Part shown: piece after piece, positions 34,217 to 42,576 of the stretch | Numbering within the stretch: the first letter of the stretch is position 1 | Layout: each line of letters starts with the position of its first letter | NCBI RefSeq assembly: GCF_006539145.1 | Contig: NZ_BJML01000006.1 | Span: 62,001-126,000, forward strand | Source: Microbacterium testaceum | GTDB taxonomy: Bacteria; Actinomycetota; Actinomycetes; Actinomycetales; Microbacteriaceae | Direction: 5' to 3' | Length of the DNA stretch: 64,000 bases | Notes under the pieces: model-generated | What the model was told of the DNA's origin: nothing | The model's input: only the letters and a program-made list of their open reading frames with translations | Databases searched by the model: none | Program-made: the position numbers and the translations under genes

Positions 34217-35106
34217 CCGCCCCCGCCGCCCTCACCCCCGGCCGCGTGCTGCGGGAGCTCTTCGTGTCGTCGCGACCGGTCAGTTGGATCAACACCGCCT
34301 TCCCCTTCGCTGCCGCCTACCTGCTGACCACGCGGACGATCGATGTGCCGCTGATCATCGGCATCCTGTTCTTCCTCGTTCCCTACAACCTCGCGATGTA
34401 CGGCGTGAACGACGTGTTCGACTACGAATCCGACCTGCGGAACCCTCGCAAGGGCGGCACGCACGGCGCCGTGCTCGACAAGCGGATGCACACGATCACG
34501 CTGTGGGCCTCGGCGCTGACCTGCCTGCCGTTCGTCGTGTACCTCGTGGTGATCGGGTCGCCGCTGTCGTGGCTCGTGCTGGCGCTGAGCCTGTTCTTCG
34601 TCGTGTTCTACTCGGCGCCGCCGCTGCGACTCAAGGAGCGGCCGTTCGCCGACTCGATGACGAGCAGCATCCACTTCTTCTCACCCGCCGTGTACGGGCT
34701 CGTACTGGCCGGGGCGGTGTGGACGCCGCAGCTCGTGTTCGTGCTGGTGGCCTTCGCGCTGTGGGGCGTCGCCTCGCACGCTTTCGGTGCCGTGCAGGAC
34801 GTCGAGGCCGACCGTGCCGCCGACATCTCGTCGATCGCGACCGCCCGCGGGGCCCGTTGGACCGTGCGCTTCGCCCTCGTCGCGTACGCCCTCGCCGGGG
34901 TGGCCATGCTGTTCACCGCGTGGCCCGGACCGCTGGCCGCCGTACTGGTGGTGCCGTATCTCGTCGTCTGCTGGCCGTACCGCAACGTCACGGACGCCGA
35001 CAGCGACCGCGCAACCGCCGGTTGGAACCGCTTCCTGTGGCTGAATCAGATCGCCGGCTTCGGCACGACGATGCTGCTGATCTGGTGGTGGTTCCTGACC
35101 GCGTGA
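34213..35106 (+). CDS. crtEb: Lycopene elongase (UbiA-type prenyltransferase)
   Basis: A 297-residue membrane enzyme with about eight helices. It carries the UbiA aspartate motif NDVFDYESD near residues 72-80 and the second motif DVEADRAADISS. It adds C5 units from DMAPP to both ends of lycopene to give the C50 skeleton, making the product of the operon decaprenoxanthin-like. It is the last gene of the operon; the next 700 bases hold no gene but a palindrome array that could terminate transcription. Confidence 0.92.
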   Translation: MTAPAALTPGRVLRELFVSSRPVSWINTAFPFAAAYLLTTRTIDVPLIIGILFFLVPYNLAMYGVNDVFDYESDLRNPRKGGTHGAVLDKRMHTITLWASALTCLPFVVYLVVIGSPLSWLVLALSLFFVVFYSAPPLRLKERPFADSMTSSIHFFSPAVYGLVLAGAVWTPQLVFVLVAFALWGVASHAFGAVQDVEADRAADISSIATARGARWTVRFALVAYALAGVAMLFTAWPGPLAAVLVVPYLVVCWPYRNVTDADSDRATAGWNRFLWLNQIAGFGTTMLLIWWWFLTA

Positions 35107-35200
35107 GCGGGGGCGCGGGGGCGCGGGGGCGCGGGGGCGCGGGGCGCGTGAGCGGGGGCGCGGGCGCGGGGGCGGGCGCGGGCGGCGGGGCGGCGGGGCG
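35107..35200. repeat. G-rich low-complexity tract
   Basis: Iterated GCGGGGGC and GGGCGCGG units, nearly devoid of A and T, directly after the crtEb stop. It has the look of a slippage-prone simple repeat and could form G-quadruplexes on the plus strand. Confidence 0.7.
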
Positions 35201-35267
35201 GTGTGGTGTGCGCGAGGGCGGTGCGGTCCGCACGGCGGGCGGGCGCCGGCATCCGGTTTTCCCCCGT

Positions 35268-35324
35268 TGAGTGTCCAAAACACCCGGACGAATTTCGAAA
35301 CCGTCCGGGTGTTTTGGACACTCA
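35268..35324. repeat. Palindrome A1 (23-bp stem)
   Basis: Arms 35268-35290 and 35302-35324 are perfect reverse complements around an 11-base loop (AATTTCGAAAC). The outer part TGAGTGTCCAA...TTGGACACTCA is shared by all four palindromes except the decayed arm of B1. It may act as a bidirectional terminator between convergent crtEb and the UPF0182 gene. Confidence 0.9.
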
Positions 35325-35398
35325 GCAGCGATCACGCGGGGTGCGCGGCGGCACGGTGCACGGTGCACGGTGCGGGCGGGATGCCGGCACCCCGGCGT

Positions 35399-35453
35399 TG
35401 AGTGTCCAAGACACGCCGGGTGCGGGGCGAGGCATGCGGCGTGTCCTGGACAG
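35399..35453. repeat. Palindrome B1 (decayed second arm)
   Basis: The first arm TGAGTGTCCAAGACACGCCG starts at 35399; the second arm (about 35437-35452) matches CGGCGTGTC-TGGACA but has lost the outer ACACTCA by substitutions. The ~18-base loop TGCGGGGCGAGGCAT-type sequence is shared with B2. Confidence 0.8.
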
Positions 35454-35533
35454 TAACCGAGGCGGTACCCGGAGGACTCCCGGGCGGCGGGATTCGCACG
35501 GCGGGCGAGCGCCGGCATCCGGTGTTCCCCCCG

Positions 35534-35592
35534 TTGAGTGTCCAAAACACCCGGACGAAATCTGAAACAGTCCGGGTGTTTTGGACACTCAA
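35534..35592. repeat. Palindrome A2 (23-bp stem)
   Basis: Arms 35534-35556 and 35570-35592 are perfect reverse complements around a 13-base loop. The loop sequence differs from that of A1 (GAAATCTGAAACA) while the stem is kept, which points to selection or gene conversion on the stem. Confidence 0.9.
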
Positions 35593-35664
35593 CAGCGATC
35601 ACGCGGGGTGCGCGACGGCACGGTCGCGGGCACGGCGCGGGACCGGATGCCGGCACCCCGGCGA

Positions 35665-35722
35665 TGAGTGTCCAAGACACGCCGCGTGCGGGGCGAGGCA
35701 TACGGCGTGTTTTGGACACTCA
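35665..35722. repeat. Palindrome B2 (20-bp stem)
   Basis: Arms 35665-35684 and 35703-35722 pair over 20 bases with a single G-T wobble, around an 18-base loop. This is the intact version of the motif that is decayed in B1. Confidence 0.88.
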
Positions 35723-35825
35723 ACCGAGCGACGACTGCGGGACGCCCGCGCAATGCGCGGGGCCTGCGCGAAACGACGACGCCCGCGCCCCGCGAAGATG
35801 CGGGACGCGGGCGTCGAGGGGTCGG

Positions 35826-38771
35826 TCAGCCGGCGGGCGTGGCCGAGGGGGCGGGGGTCGGCGAGGTGGTCGCCGTACCGCCCTGGCCCTGCGACTCGAG
35901 GTCGAGCAGGCGTTGGACGGCCGCGGTAAGACGGGCGTCCTGCGTGGCGAACCCGGCGAGGTCACCGCTCGTGAGGGCCGCCTGTCGCGCGGTCAACGCA
36001 TCGCGTGCCTCCTGCAGCGCCGCGGCGTAGTCGCCGGTCGGCGCCGGGGTGCCCGACGATCCGCCCGTGCCGCTGTTCTGATCGGTCGGGGTGACGGTCT
36101 CGTCTCCGGTATTGGCTCCGGAATCACCGCCGAACAGGGTGTCGAGCGCTTCACTCAGCGTGTTCTCGAACGCGATCTTGTTGCCGAAGGCCACAAGCAC
36201 ACGTCGGAGCTGCGGGAGCTTGGTGTCACCCGACGACTGCACGTACACGGGCTGCACGTACAGCAGACCGCCACCCACCGGGAGGGTCAGCAGGTTGCCG
36301 TTGAGCACCTGCGACTGCCCCTGTTTCAAGATGTTGATCTGCGACGACACGTTCGTATCGGAGTCGAAGGTGTTCTGCACCTGGCCGGGGCCGGGAACCG
36401 TGGTCGACGCGTCAATCACGAGCATGCGGAGCTTGCCGTAGTCGTCGCGTTTGACGCCTTGCTGACCACCCGCGTCGGAGTCGACGGCGAGATAGCCCGT
36501 CAGAACGTTTCTGGCCTGACCGCCCTGAGATGCCGGGATGAAGCTCGTGAACATCGAGTACGTCGGGTCTTGCTGACTCGGCATCTTCATCGTCAGGTAG
36601 TAGGGCGGCTGGAAGGTCGCCGGGTCCTGCGGGTCGTTCGGCGTGGTCCACCGGTTGTCCTGACGGTAGAACGACGTCGCATCGTCGACGTGGTAGACGC
36701 CAAGCATCGAGCGCTGAACCTTCATCAGGTCGGTCGGGTAGCGCACGTGGCTCATCAGGTCGGCCGACATCTCGGACCACGGCTTGACCGTCGACGGGTA
36801 GATGTTCTGCCACGCCTGGAGCAGCGGGTCCTGGTCGTCCCACGCGTAGAGCGTCACCGAGCCGTCGTAGGCGTCGACCGTGGCCTTGACCGAGTTGCGG
36901 ATGTAGTTGATGTCATCCAGCGCGTAGGTCGGGGCCGGGTTGTTCGAGTCGGCGATCGCGCGCGAGAGCGAGACGCCGGACGAGTACGGGTAGTTCGCGC
37001 TCGTCGTGTAGCCGTCGATGACCCACTTGATGCGTCCGTCGACGACCGTGGGGTACGGGTCGCTGTCGAGCGTCAGGTACGGTGCGACCTTCTGCACGCG
37101 GTCTTTGGGGTTGCGGTCATAGAGGATCTGCGAGTCGGCGTTGACGCTGTCGGAGAACAGGATCTGCTCGGACTGGAACTTCAGCGCGTAGATGAGGCGA
37201 TTGAACACGTTGCCGACGCTCGGTCCGCCGTTGCCGGTGAAGGTCGTGCGGGTCTCGGTGCCGCCGTCCGCACCCAGCGGGTAGTCGAGCTCGATCGGAT
37301 CGGTGCTCTCGGGCGCGCCGACGATCGAGTACTGCGGCGAGCTCTCGCCGAAGTACACGCGCGGCTCGTACTTCAGATCGGTGAGGAAGCCCGTGCCCGG
37401 GATCGCCTGCTCGAGGAAGACCGGGTCGCCGTCGGCGGTGCGCTCGTTACCGGCGGCGGCGACCATGCCGTAGCCGTGGGTGTAGACGAGAGTCGTGTTC
37501 TGCCACGAGGCCGCGTCGCCGAGCTGACCGATGTTGAGCTCGCGCAGCGACACCACCGTGTCTTGCGTCTGGCCGTTGATCGTGTAGCGGTCGACGTCGA
37601 GGGGGGTTTTGAACTGGTAGTAGGCGCGGTACTGCTCGAGCTGACGCACGGTCGGCCCGATGATCGCGGGGTCCATGATGCGCAGCTGCGCGGTGGACTC
37701 GGCATCGTTGCGCAGCTGACCCGCCTGCGCGGTCGTCGTCGCCTGGAAGTTCTCTTTCTCGATGTTGTCGAGGCCGTAGGCGGCCTTCGTCCCGTCGAGG
37801 TTGCGCTGGTAGTACTGGCTCTCGAGGGCGAGTTCGTTCGGGCGCACCTGGAAAGTGGTCACGGCCCACGGGATGGCCGCTCCGACGACGATCGCCGAGA
37901 CGACGAGCAGCGCGGTACCGATCAGCGGGTAGCGCCAGCGGCCGAGGAACGCGGTGACGAAGAACGCGAGCGCGACGATGACGGCCGCGATCGCGAGGAT
38001 CGTCTGGCCGGGGATGACGGCGTTGGTGCCGACGTAGCCGGGGCCGGTGATGCGCTCCGACGGCTCGACGAGCGTCCGGAAGCGGTCGAGCCACAGGCTC
38101 GCACCCTGCAGGAGCAGGTAGAGACCGGCGAGGATCGCGAGCTGGATGCGCGCGGCCTTCGAGATGCGCAGCTCTCGCTGCCCCACCCGCACCGAGCCGT
38201 AGAGGTACGAGACCACACCGGTGAGCAGGAGGCACACCAGCACCACCGCGGACGCGAACCCGAGGGCGGCCGCGTAGAACGGCATCCCGAACAGGTAGAA
38301 ACCGGTGTCGAGACCGAACTGCGGGTCGGTGGTGGAGGTGGAGACGCCGTTGAACCACAGCCACGTGGTCTCCCACTGGGCGGAGGCCGCGAAGCCGGCG
38401 AAGAAGCCGAAGAAGATCGGAATGCCCCACATCGCGAGGCGCCGCAGCGGCTCGACGACCTCCTGGTAGCGGTCGAGCTGCGAGCTCAGACGCGCGTACA
38501 CCGGACGAAGCCGGTAAGCGAGCTGGATGACGCCCCACACGGGCACCGCCATCGCGAGGAAGCCCACCACGAACATCACGCTGCGGCCGATCCACTGGGT
38601 GGTCAGCACGGTGGTGAAGCCCAGCTGGTCGAACCACAGCCAGTCGGAGTACAGGTTCGCGAAGACGAAGAACGCCACGACGAGCGCCGCGATCACCGCC
38701 AGAGTGATCGAGATGATCCGTCGAGAGCGGTTAGCGGGCGTGGCCTGATTCGGCGCCGAGGTCGTGGTCAC
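35826..38771 (-). CDS. UPF0182-family large membrane protein
   Basis: A 981-residue protein, normal length for UPF0182. About seven helices occupy residues ~20-330, including the conserved FANLYSDWLWFDQLGFTTVL segment near residue 40, and a large extracytoplasmic domain follows. The C-terminal ~80 residues are Gly/Thr/Pro-rich with a helical AALQEARDALTARQAAL stretch. Function is unknown; the family is widespread in actinobacteria. The GTG start at 38771 is close to the first helix. It is next to the YlbL-type protease in the same orientation, as in mycobacteria, so the two may form one envelope module. Confidence 0.92.
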   Translation of the reverse strand: MTTTSAPNQATPANRSRRIISITLAVIAALVVAFFVFANLYSDWLWFDQLGFTTVLTTQWIGRSVMFVVGFLAMAVPVWGVIQLAYRLRPVYARLSSQLDRYQEVVEPLRRLAMWGIPIFFGFFAGFAASAQWETTWLWFNGVSTSTTDPQFGLDTGFYLFGMPFYAAALGFASAVVLVCLLLTGVVSYLYGSVRVGQRELRISKAARIQLAILAGLYLLLQGASLWLDRFRTLVEPSERITGPGYVGTNAVIPGQTILAIAAVIVALAFFVTAFLGRWRYPLIGTALLVVSAIVVGAAIPWAVTTFQVRPNELALESQYYQRNLDGTKAAYGLDNIEKENFQATTTAQAGQLRNDAESTAQLRIMDPAIIGPTVRQLEQYRAYYQFKTPLDVDRYTINGQTQDTVVSLRELNIGQLGDAASWQNTTLVYTHGYGMVAAAGNERTADGDPVFLEQAIPGTGFLTDLKYEPRVYFGESSPQYSIVGAPESTDPIELDYPLGADGGTETRTTFTGNGGPSVGNVFNRLIYALKFQSEQILFSDSVNADSQILYDRNPKDRVQKVAPYLTLDSDPYPTVVDGRIKWVIDGYTTSANYPYSSGVSLSRAIADSNNPAPTYALDDINYIRNSVKATVDAYDGSVTLYAWDDQDPLLQAWQNIYPSTVKPWSEMSADLMSHVRYPTDLMKVQRSMLGVYHVDDATSFYRQDNRWTTPNDPQDPATFQPPYYLTMKMPSQQDPTYSMFTSFIPASQGGQARNVLTGYLAVDSDAGGQQGVKRDDYGKLRMLVIDASTTVPGPGQVQNTFDSDTNVSSQINILKQGQSQVLNGNLLTLPVGGGLLYVQPVYVQSSGDTKLPQLRRVLVAFGNKIAFENTLSEALDTLFGGDSGANTGDETVTPTDQNSGTGGSSGTPAPTGDYAAALQEARDALTARQAALTSGDLAGFATQDARLTAAVQRLLDLESQGQGGTATTSPTPAPSATPAG

Positions 38772-38819
38772 CCGTCCATCCTAGGCGCGCCCTGCCGGGG
38801 GTTCGCCGTGAAAGGACGA

Positions 38820-39947
38820 TCACGAAGTACACGTCGGCAGGGCGTCGAGATCGCCCCCGTCGCGGATGGTCTCGAGCACGGTGAGCGACTGCTTCAGCGT
38901 GGAGGTCGAGAACACCCGGATGCCGTCGGGAACGTGTCCCACGACCTCGTTGCAGTTCGCCTCGGGGGCGAGGAACCAGGTGGCCCCGGCATCTCGCGCT
39001 CCGTAGAGCTTCTGACGGATGCCGCCGATCGGGCCCACGTTTCCGTCGGCGTCGATCGTGCCGGTGCCGGCGATGTGCTGACCCCCGGTGAGGTCGCCGG
39101 GCGACATCTTGTCGATGATCCCGAGCGCGAACATCATGCCGGCACTGGGACCGCCGACATCGTTGAGCTGGATCTTCACATCGACGGGGAGGTCGAACGT
39201 CATCATCAGCCCCACGCCCAGCAGGTACTGCGCCTGGCCGTCCACCTCGGTCTGCCGGGGAGTGATCTGGACCGTGGATGCCGTGCCGTCGCGCTCGTAA
39301 CCGACGGTGACCGCCTGACCGGCGGCCTTCTGCACCGCGGCGCGAACGTCGTCGATGCTCGAGACGGCGGTCCCGTCGACCGAGGTGAGGACGTCGTTCT
39401 GCTGCAGCTTGTCTTTCGCGGCTCCGGAATCGTCGATCGTGCCGACCGCGATCTGCTGAGGAACGTCGTAACCGAGCTCTCGGAGGGCAGCCGCACTCGC
39501 CTCGAGCTGCGAGTCGGTCATGAGGGCGGCGTTCTCGGTGTTGCGCTGCTCGGTGCTCTGCCCCGCGGGGAAGATGCGGTCGATCGGCACGACCGCCCGA
39601 GAGCGGTCGAACCAGGCCGAGGCGAGCTCGATCCACGAGGGGGTGTGCTCGCGGTTACCGCTGACCTGCACGGTGAGCAGGTCGAGCTGACCGGTGCTCG
39701 TGGAGTCCTTCTCGTCACCCTCGGGGACCGAGATGAGCGGGACCTGCTGGCCGTCTGCGGAGGCCGTGGTGCCGAGCGTGTTGTACACCGGGCCCGGCTG
39801 CTGGATGACGTAGGCCGAGGGCAGGAACGTCATGACGAACAGCACGATCACCGCGACCGTGAGGGACCAGACACCTACGACGGTGCCGCGCCGCCACCGC
39901 TGGCGCGGGGCGGGCACGACGGAGACGTTCTCATCGAACAGGGTCAC
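38820..39947 (-). CDS. YlbL-type PDZ/Lon (S16) membrane protease
   Basis: A 375-residue protein: one N-terminal membrane helix (~22-42), an extracytoplasmic region, a PDZ domain (~165-230) and a Lon-type proteolytic domain with the Ser-Lys dyad Ser268 (GGPSAGMMFALG) and Lys313 (GGIRQKLYGA). In Bacillus the homologue YlbL degrades a division inhibitor after DNA damage; actinobacterial roles are less clear. The GTG at 39947 is chosen because AAGGA lies eight bases upstream; the frame is open further back without features. It is divergent from the DUF2342 metalloprotease gene. Confidence 0.9.
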   Translation of the reverse strand: MTLFDENVSVVPAPRQRWRRGTVVGVWSLTVAVIVLFVMTFLPSAYVIQQPGPVYNTLGTTASADGQQVPLISVPEGDEKDSTSTGQLDLLTVQVSGNREHTPSWIELASAWFDRSRAVVPIDRIFPAGQSTEQRNTENAALMTDSQLEASAAALRELGYDVPQQIAVGTIDDSGAAKDKLQQNDVLTSVDGTAVSSIDDVRAAVQKAAGQAVTVGYERDGTASTVQITPRQTEVDGQAQYLLGVGLMMTFDLPVDVKIQLNDVGGPSAGMMFALGIIDKMSPGDLTGGQHIAGTGTIDADGNVGPIGGIRQKLYGARDAGATWFLAPEANCNEVVGHVPDGIRVFSTSTLKQSLTVLETIRDGGDLDALPTCTS

Positions 39948-40073
39948 GGTCTCAATCCTTTGCCGGGTCGTTCGCGCGCGGCGTAAGCGGCGCGATGCCG
40001 AGCCGACTGATGCGGGGAAGCGTGCGACTAGCGTAGAACCCGTTCCCCCAGACCTGGCTGAAAGGCGGCTCAC

Positions 40074-41561
40074 GTGGCAGACGACAACCCCGGCGGCGAC
40101 CGGAGCCCCGAGGACGAGTTCCAGGAACTCATGCGCCGTCTCATGTCGGGAGATGTCAGTGGCATCGACCCCGAGCAGCTCTCACGACTGTCGGGCATGC
40201 AGATCGACCCCGCGATGCTGCAGGCCGTCATGAACCAGCTGCAGGGCGCCTTCGCCGGCACCCAGGAGGGCGTGGACTGGAGCCTGGCCGAGCGCCAGGC
40301 CCTGCACATCGCCAACCAGGACGGTCTCGGCGTGACCACCGGTCAGCGCACCGACCTCGACCAGGCCTTCACCCTCGCGGCTCTGTGGTTGGGCGAGGCG
40401 ACGTCGATCAGCGACCTGCCGCGCCCTCCGCGTGCCGTCACCCGCGGTGCCTGGGTGAGCGCGACCCTCCCCATCTGGCAGGAGCTCGCCGAACCCGTCG
40501 CCACGAGCATCGCCGACGCACTGACCGCGGCCCTCGGCCAGCAGGCCCCCGACGACATGCAGGACATGATCGCCGGAGCCGGTCGCCTGATGCGCACCGT
40601 CGGCGGTTCGCTCTTCGCCACCCAGCTCGGCCAGGTCGTCGGTCGACTGTCCACCGAAGTCGTGGGTGGCGGGGATGTCGGCATCCCGGTCATGCCCGAC
40701 GGCGACGCGGCGATCCTGCCGCAGAACTTCGCCGACTTCGGTCGCGACCTCGAGATCCCCGACGATCAGCTGGCCCTGTACCTGGCCACGCGCGAGCTGG
40801 CGCACGCCCGCCTGTTCCGCCACGCGCGATGGCTGCGCCTGCACGTCATCTCGCAGGTGCGCGACTTCGCGCACGGCATCCGCGTCGACACCGACGCCCT
40901 CGAAGACCTCGCCTCGCGCTTCGACCCTTCGCAGCCCGAAGAACTGCGCGGCGCGCTCGAGAGCGGCGCCCTGCTGCCCGAGCGCTCCGAGGAGCAGACC
41001 GCGGCGCTGACGCGCCTCGAGAACCTGCTCGCGACGATCGAGGGCTGGGTCGACGTGGTGACCGAGGACGCCACCTCGCGCCTCCCCTCGGCCGCGCGCA
41101 TCGCCGAGGCGGTCCGCCGCCGCCGCGCCGTCGGCGGCCCCGCCGAGCAGGCGCTCGGCTCGCTCGTGGGCCTCGAGCTGCGTCCCCGACGCATGCGCGA
41201 GGCCGCCGCGATGTGGCGCGCGGTCACCGACGCCGTGGGCGTCGACGGTCGCGACGGCCTCTGGGACTACCCCGACCTCATGCCGTCGTCGGAGGACATC
41301 GACGATCCCGCGGCGCTGATCGCCCGGCTGACCGCCGCCTCGCGCGGAGAAGCGGCACCGTCGGATGCGATGGACGACGCCCTCGCGCAGCTGCTGGCCG
41401 AGGAGGCCGACGGCGGGCGGCGCGACGGTGGTGCGGAGAGCGCGAGCCCGGATGCCGGAGCCCCGGATGACGGCTCGGATGGCGGCTCGCGCGGTCGGAC
41501 GGATGGGCCGCGCGACGGCGACGATGACGCAGCGGCGCCGGGAGATCAGCGGCCGGTGTGA
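40074..41561 (+). CDS. DUF2342 zinc-dependent metalloprotease-like protein
   Basis: A 495-residue cytoplasmic protein of the actinobacterial zincin-like DUF2342 family. The region LYLATRELAHARLFRHARWLR corresponds to the metalloprotease helix; here the usual HExxH reads RELAHARLFRH, so zinc binding is plausible but not certain. LLATIEGWVDVV and the LRPRRMREAA segment are further family marks. The last ~60 residues are Asp/Gly-rich and disordered. The GTG start follows AAAGG at a good distance. Its position next to the YlbL and ThiF-like genes is conserved in actinobacteria. Confidence 0.85.
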   Translation: MADDNPGGDRSPEDEFQELMRRLMSGDVSGIDPEQLSRLSGMQIDPAMLQAVMNQLQGAFAGTQEGVDWSLAERQALHIANQDGLGVTTGQRTDLDQAFTLAALWLGEATSISDLPRPPRAVTRGAWVSATLPIWQELAEPVATSIADALTAALGQQAPDDMQDMIAGAGRLMRTVGGSLFATQLGQVVGRLSTEVVGGGDVGIPVMPDGDAAILPQNFADFGRDLEIPDDQLALYLATRELAHARLFRHARWLRLHVISQVRDFAHGIRVDTDALEDLASRFDPSQPEELRGALESGALLPERSEEQTAALTRLENLLATIEGWVDVVTEDATSRLPSAARIAEAVRRRRAVGGPAEQALGSLVGLELRPRRMREAAAMWRAVTDAVGVDGRDGLWDYPDLMPSSEDIDDPAALIARLTAASRGEAAPSDAMDDALAQLLAEEADGGRRDGGAESASPDAGAPDDGSDGGSRGRTDGPRDGDDDAAAPGDQRPV

Positions 41562-41627
41562 GCCTTTCGGCGGACTGCGGCTCGTCGTGTGGTCAGGCCT
41601 GTGTGGAGTGACGCCCGTGTCGTGGTG

Positions 41628-41670
41628 ACGCCCGCGGGGAGGATGAGGCTCCTCCCCACGGGCGTTTCTC
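41628..41670 (+). terminator. Intrinsic terminator after the DUF2342 gene
   Basis: A 16-base stem (41628-41643 with 41650-41665) with one A-C mismatch and a six-base loop, followed by TTCTCTGTTTTC. Confidence 0.8.
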
Positions 41671-41727
41671 TGTTTTCGCCCTGGGGACAGCGGCCCCTGC
41701 GATCTTGCGCGACGCGATGATCGGGCG

Positions 41728-42576
41728 ATGATCCGTCTCGACTCTGCCGCTCCCCCACTCTGGCGTCCCGACGGGAGCGTGCAGTTCGGCGCCCCCGCGG
41801 TGGCCGTCTCGCCCTTCACCGGTTCACGGGTCGACGTTGTCGTCGCCGCGCTCGCGGAGGGCACGAACCCCACCGCGGTCCGGGGCCTCGCCCGTGTGCA
41901 CGGGGCCGAGGACGGGGAGGCCGACGAACTGCTCGCGGCAGTGGCCCCGGCGTTGGCGCGCAGGGCCCGGCATCCGCCCCTCGCTCTTCAAGTCGACGAC
42001 GACCTGCCCCCGCGCGCGGCTCGCGCCGTGCTGGCGGCATTGCCTCCGCGCACCCGGGTCCTTCCCTGGGCGGGGGCGGCCACCGAGAGCGTCGCCCCGG
42101 GCACGCGAGTGGTCCTGCTGGCCGCGCACCGCGTCGATCCGCGACGGGCAGCGCCGCTCGTCCGCGATGACGTGACACACGCCCCGCTCGTGCTCGACGG
42201 GTCGAGCGCCCGGATCGGACCGGTGGTCGTGCCGGGACGGACGGCGTGCCTCGCGTGCCTCGACGCGGATCAGCGGCGCGACGACCCGGACTGGGCGACG
42301 GTCGCCGCGCAGCTGGTGGGCCGACCGCGCCCCGAGGTCGACGTGGCGCTGGCGGCCGAGGCCGGACGCGCGGCGCGGTTTCTGCTCAGCGCTCCGATCG
42401 GCCAGACGACGCGATCGCTGCGCCTGCGCGCCGACTCGTTCCGGCGGGCCTGGGCGCTGCATCGGCCGAGCGCAGACTGCCGCTGCCGATCTCTCGAAGA
42501 AAGCGCGATGGAGACCGCTCCATCCGTCCTCGACCCCGCGCCCAGCTCACCGACAGGGTTCGCGCGGCCCGCGTGA
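41728..42576 (+). CDS. ThiF/cyclodehydratase-like protein (TOMM leader-binding fold), orphan
   Basis: A 282-residue protein. The segment LVRDDVTHAPLVLDGSS, the core GPVVVPGRTACLACLDADQ with a CxxC pair, and the later CRC triplet match the C-terminal half of actinobacterial ThiF/ocin-cyclodehydratase-like proteins, the second cysteine pair presumably completing a zinc site. In RiPP pathways such domains bind leader peptides for a YcaO enzyme, but no YcaO or precursor is nearby, and the gene belongs to a conserved housekeeping neighbourhood (I believe the counterpart is Rv3196). Its last 191 bases overlap the 3' end of uvrD2 on the other strand. Role unknown. Confidence 0.7.
   Translation: MIRLDSAAPPLWRPDGSVQFGAPAVAVSPFTGSRVDVVVAALAEGTNPTAVRGLARVHGAEDGEADELLAAVAPALARRARHPPLALQVDDDLPPRAARAVLAALPPRTRVLPWAGAATESVAPGTRVVLLAAHRVDPRRAAPLVRDDVTHAPLVLDGSSARIGPVVVPGRTACLACLDADQRRDDPDWATVAAQLVGRPRPEVDVALAAEAGRAARFLLSAPIGQTTRSLRLRADSFRRAWALHRPSADCRCRSLEESAMETAPSVLDPAPSSPTGFARPA

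Larger units (their letters stand above)
35229..35459. repeat. Direct repeat, copy 1 of 2 (palindromes A1 and B1)
   Basis: About 231 bases beginning CGCACGGCGGGCG and repeated 266 bases further on with a few differences. Each copy contains one type-A and one type-B palindrome and the shared linker CAGCGATCACGCGGGGTGCG. No reading frame with protein features is present. Confidence 0.85.
35495..35726. repeat. Direct repeat, copy 2 of 2 (palindromes A2 and B2)
   Basis: Second copy of the 231-base unit, offset 266 bases, ending near 35726 just before the UPF0182 stop codon region. It differs from copy 1 by scattered substitutions and a one-base insertion before palindrome A2. Confidence 0.85.

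Noticed and set aside
35229..35726. CRISPR-like array
   Set aside because: The repeated units are 231 bases long and contain perfect palindromes with different inner stems. There are only two copies, no short uniform spacers and no cas genes.
35538..39986. Very long open frame on the plus strand (over 1400 codons)
   Set aside because: It is antisense to the UPF0182 and YlbL-type genes, which have clear family motifs. Its translation is Arg/Val/Gly-rich with no domain, the usual by-product of high-GC coding DNA.
41728..42576. RiPP (TOMM) biosynthesis cluster
   Set aside because: The ThiF/cyclodehydratase-like fold invites this, but there is no YcaO, dehydrogenase or small precursor gene nearby and the gene is part of a housekeeping neighbourhood.
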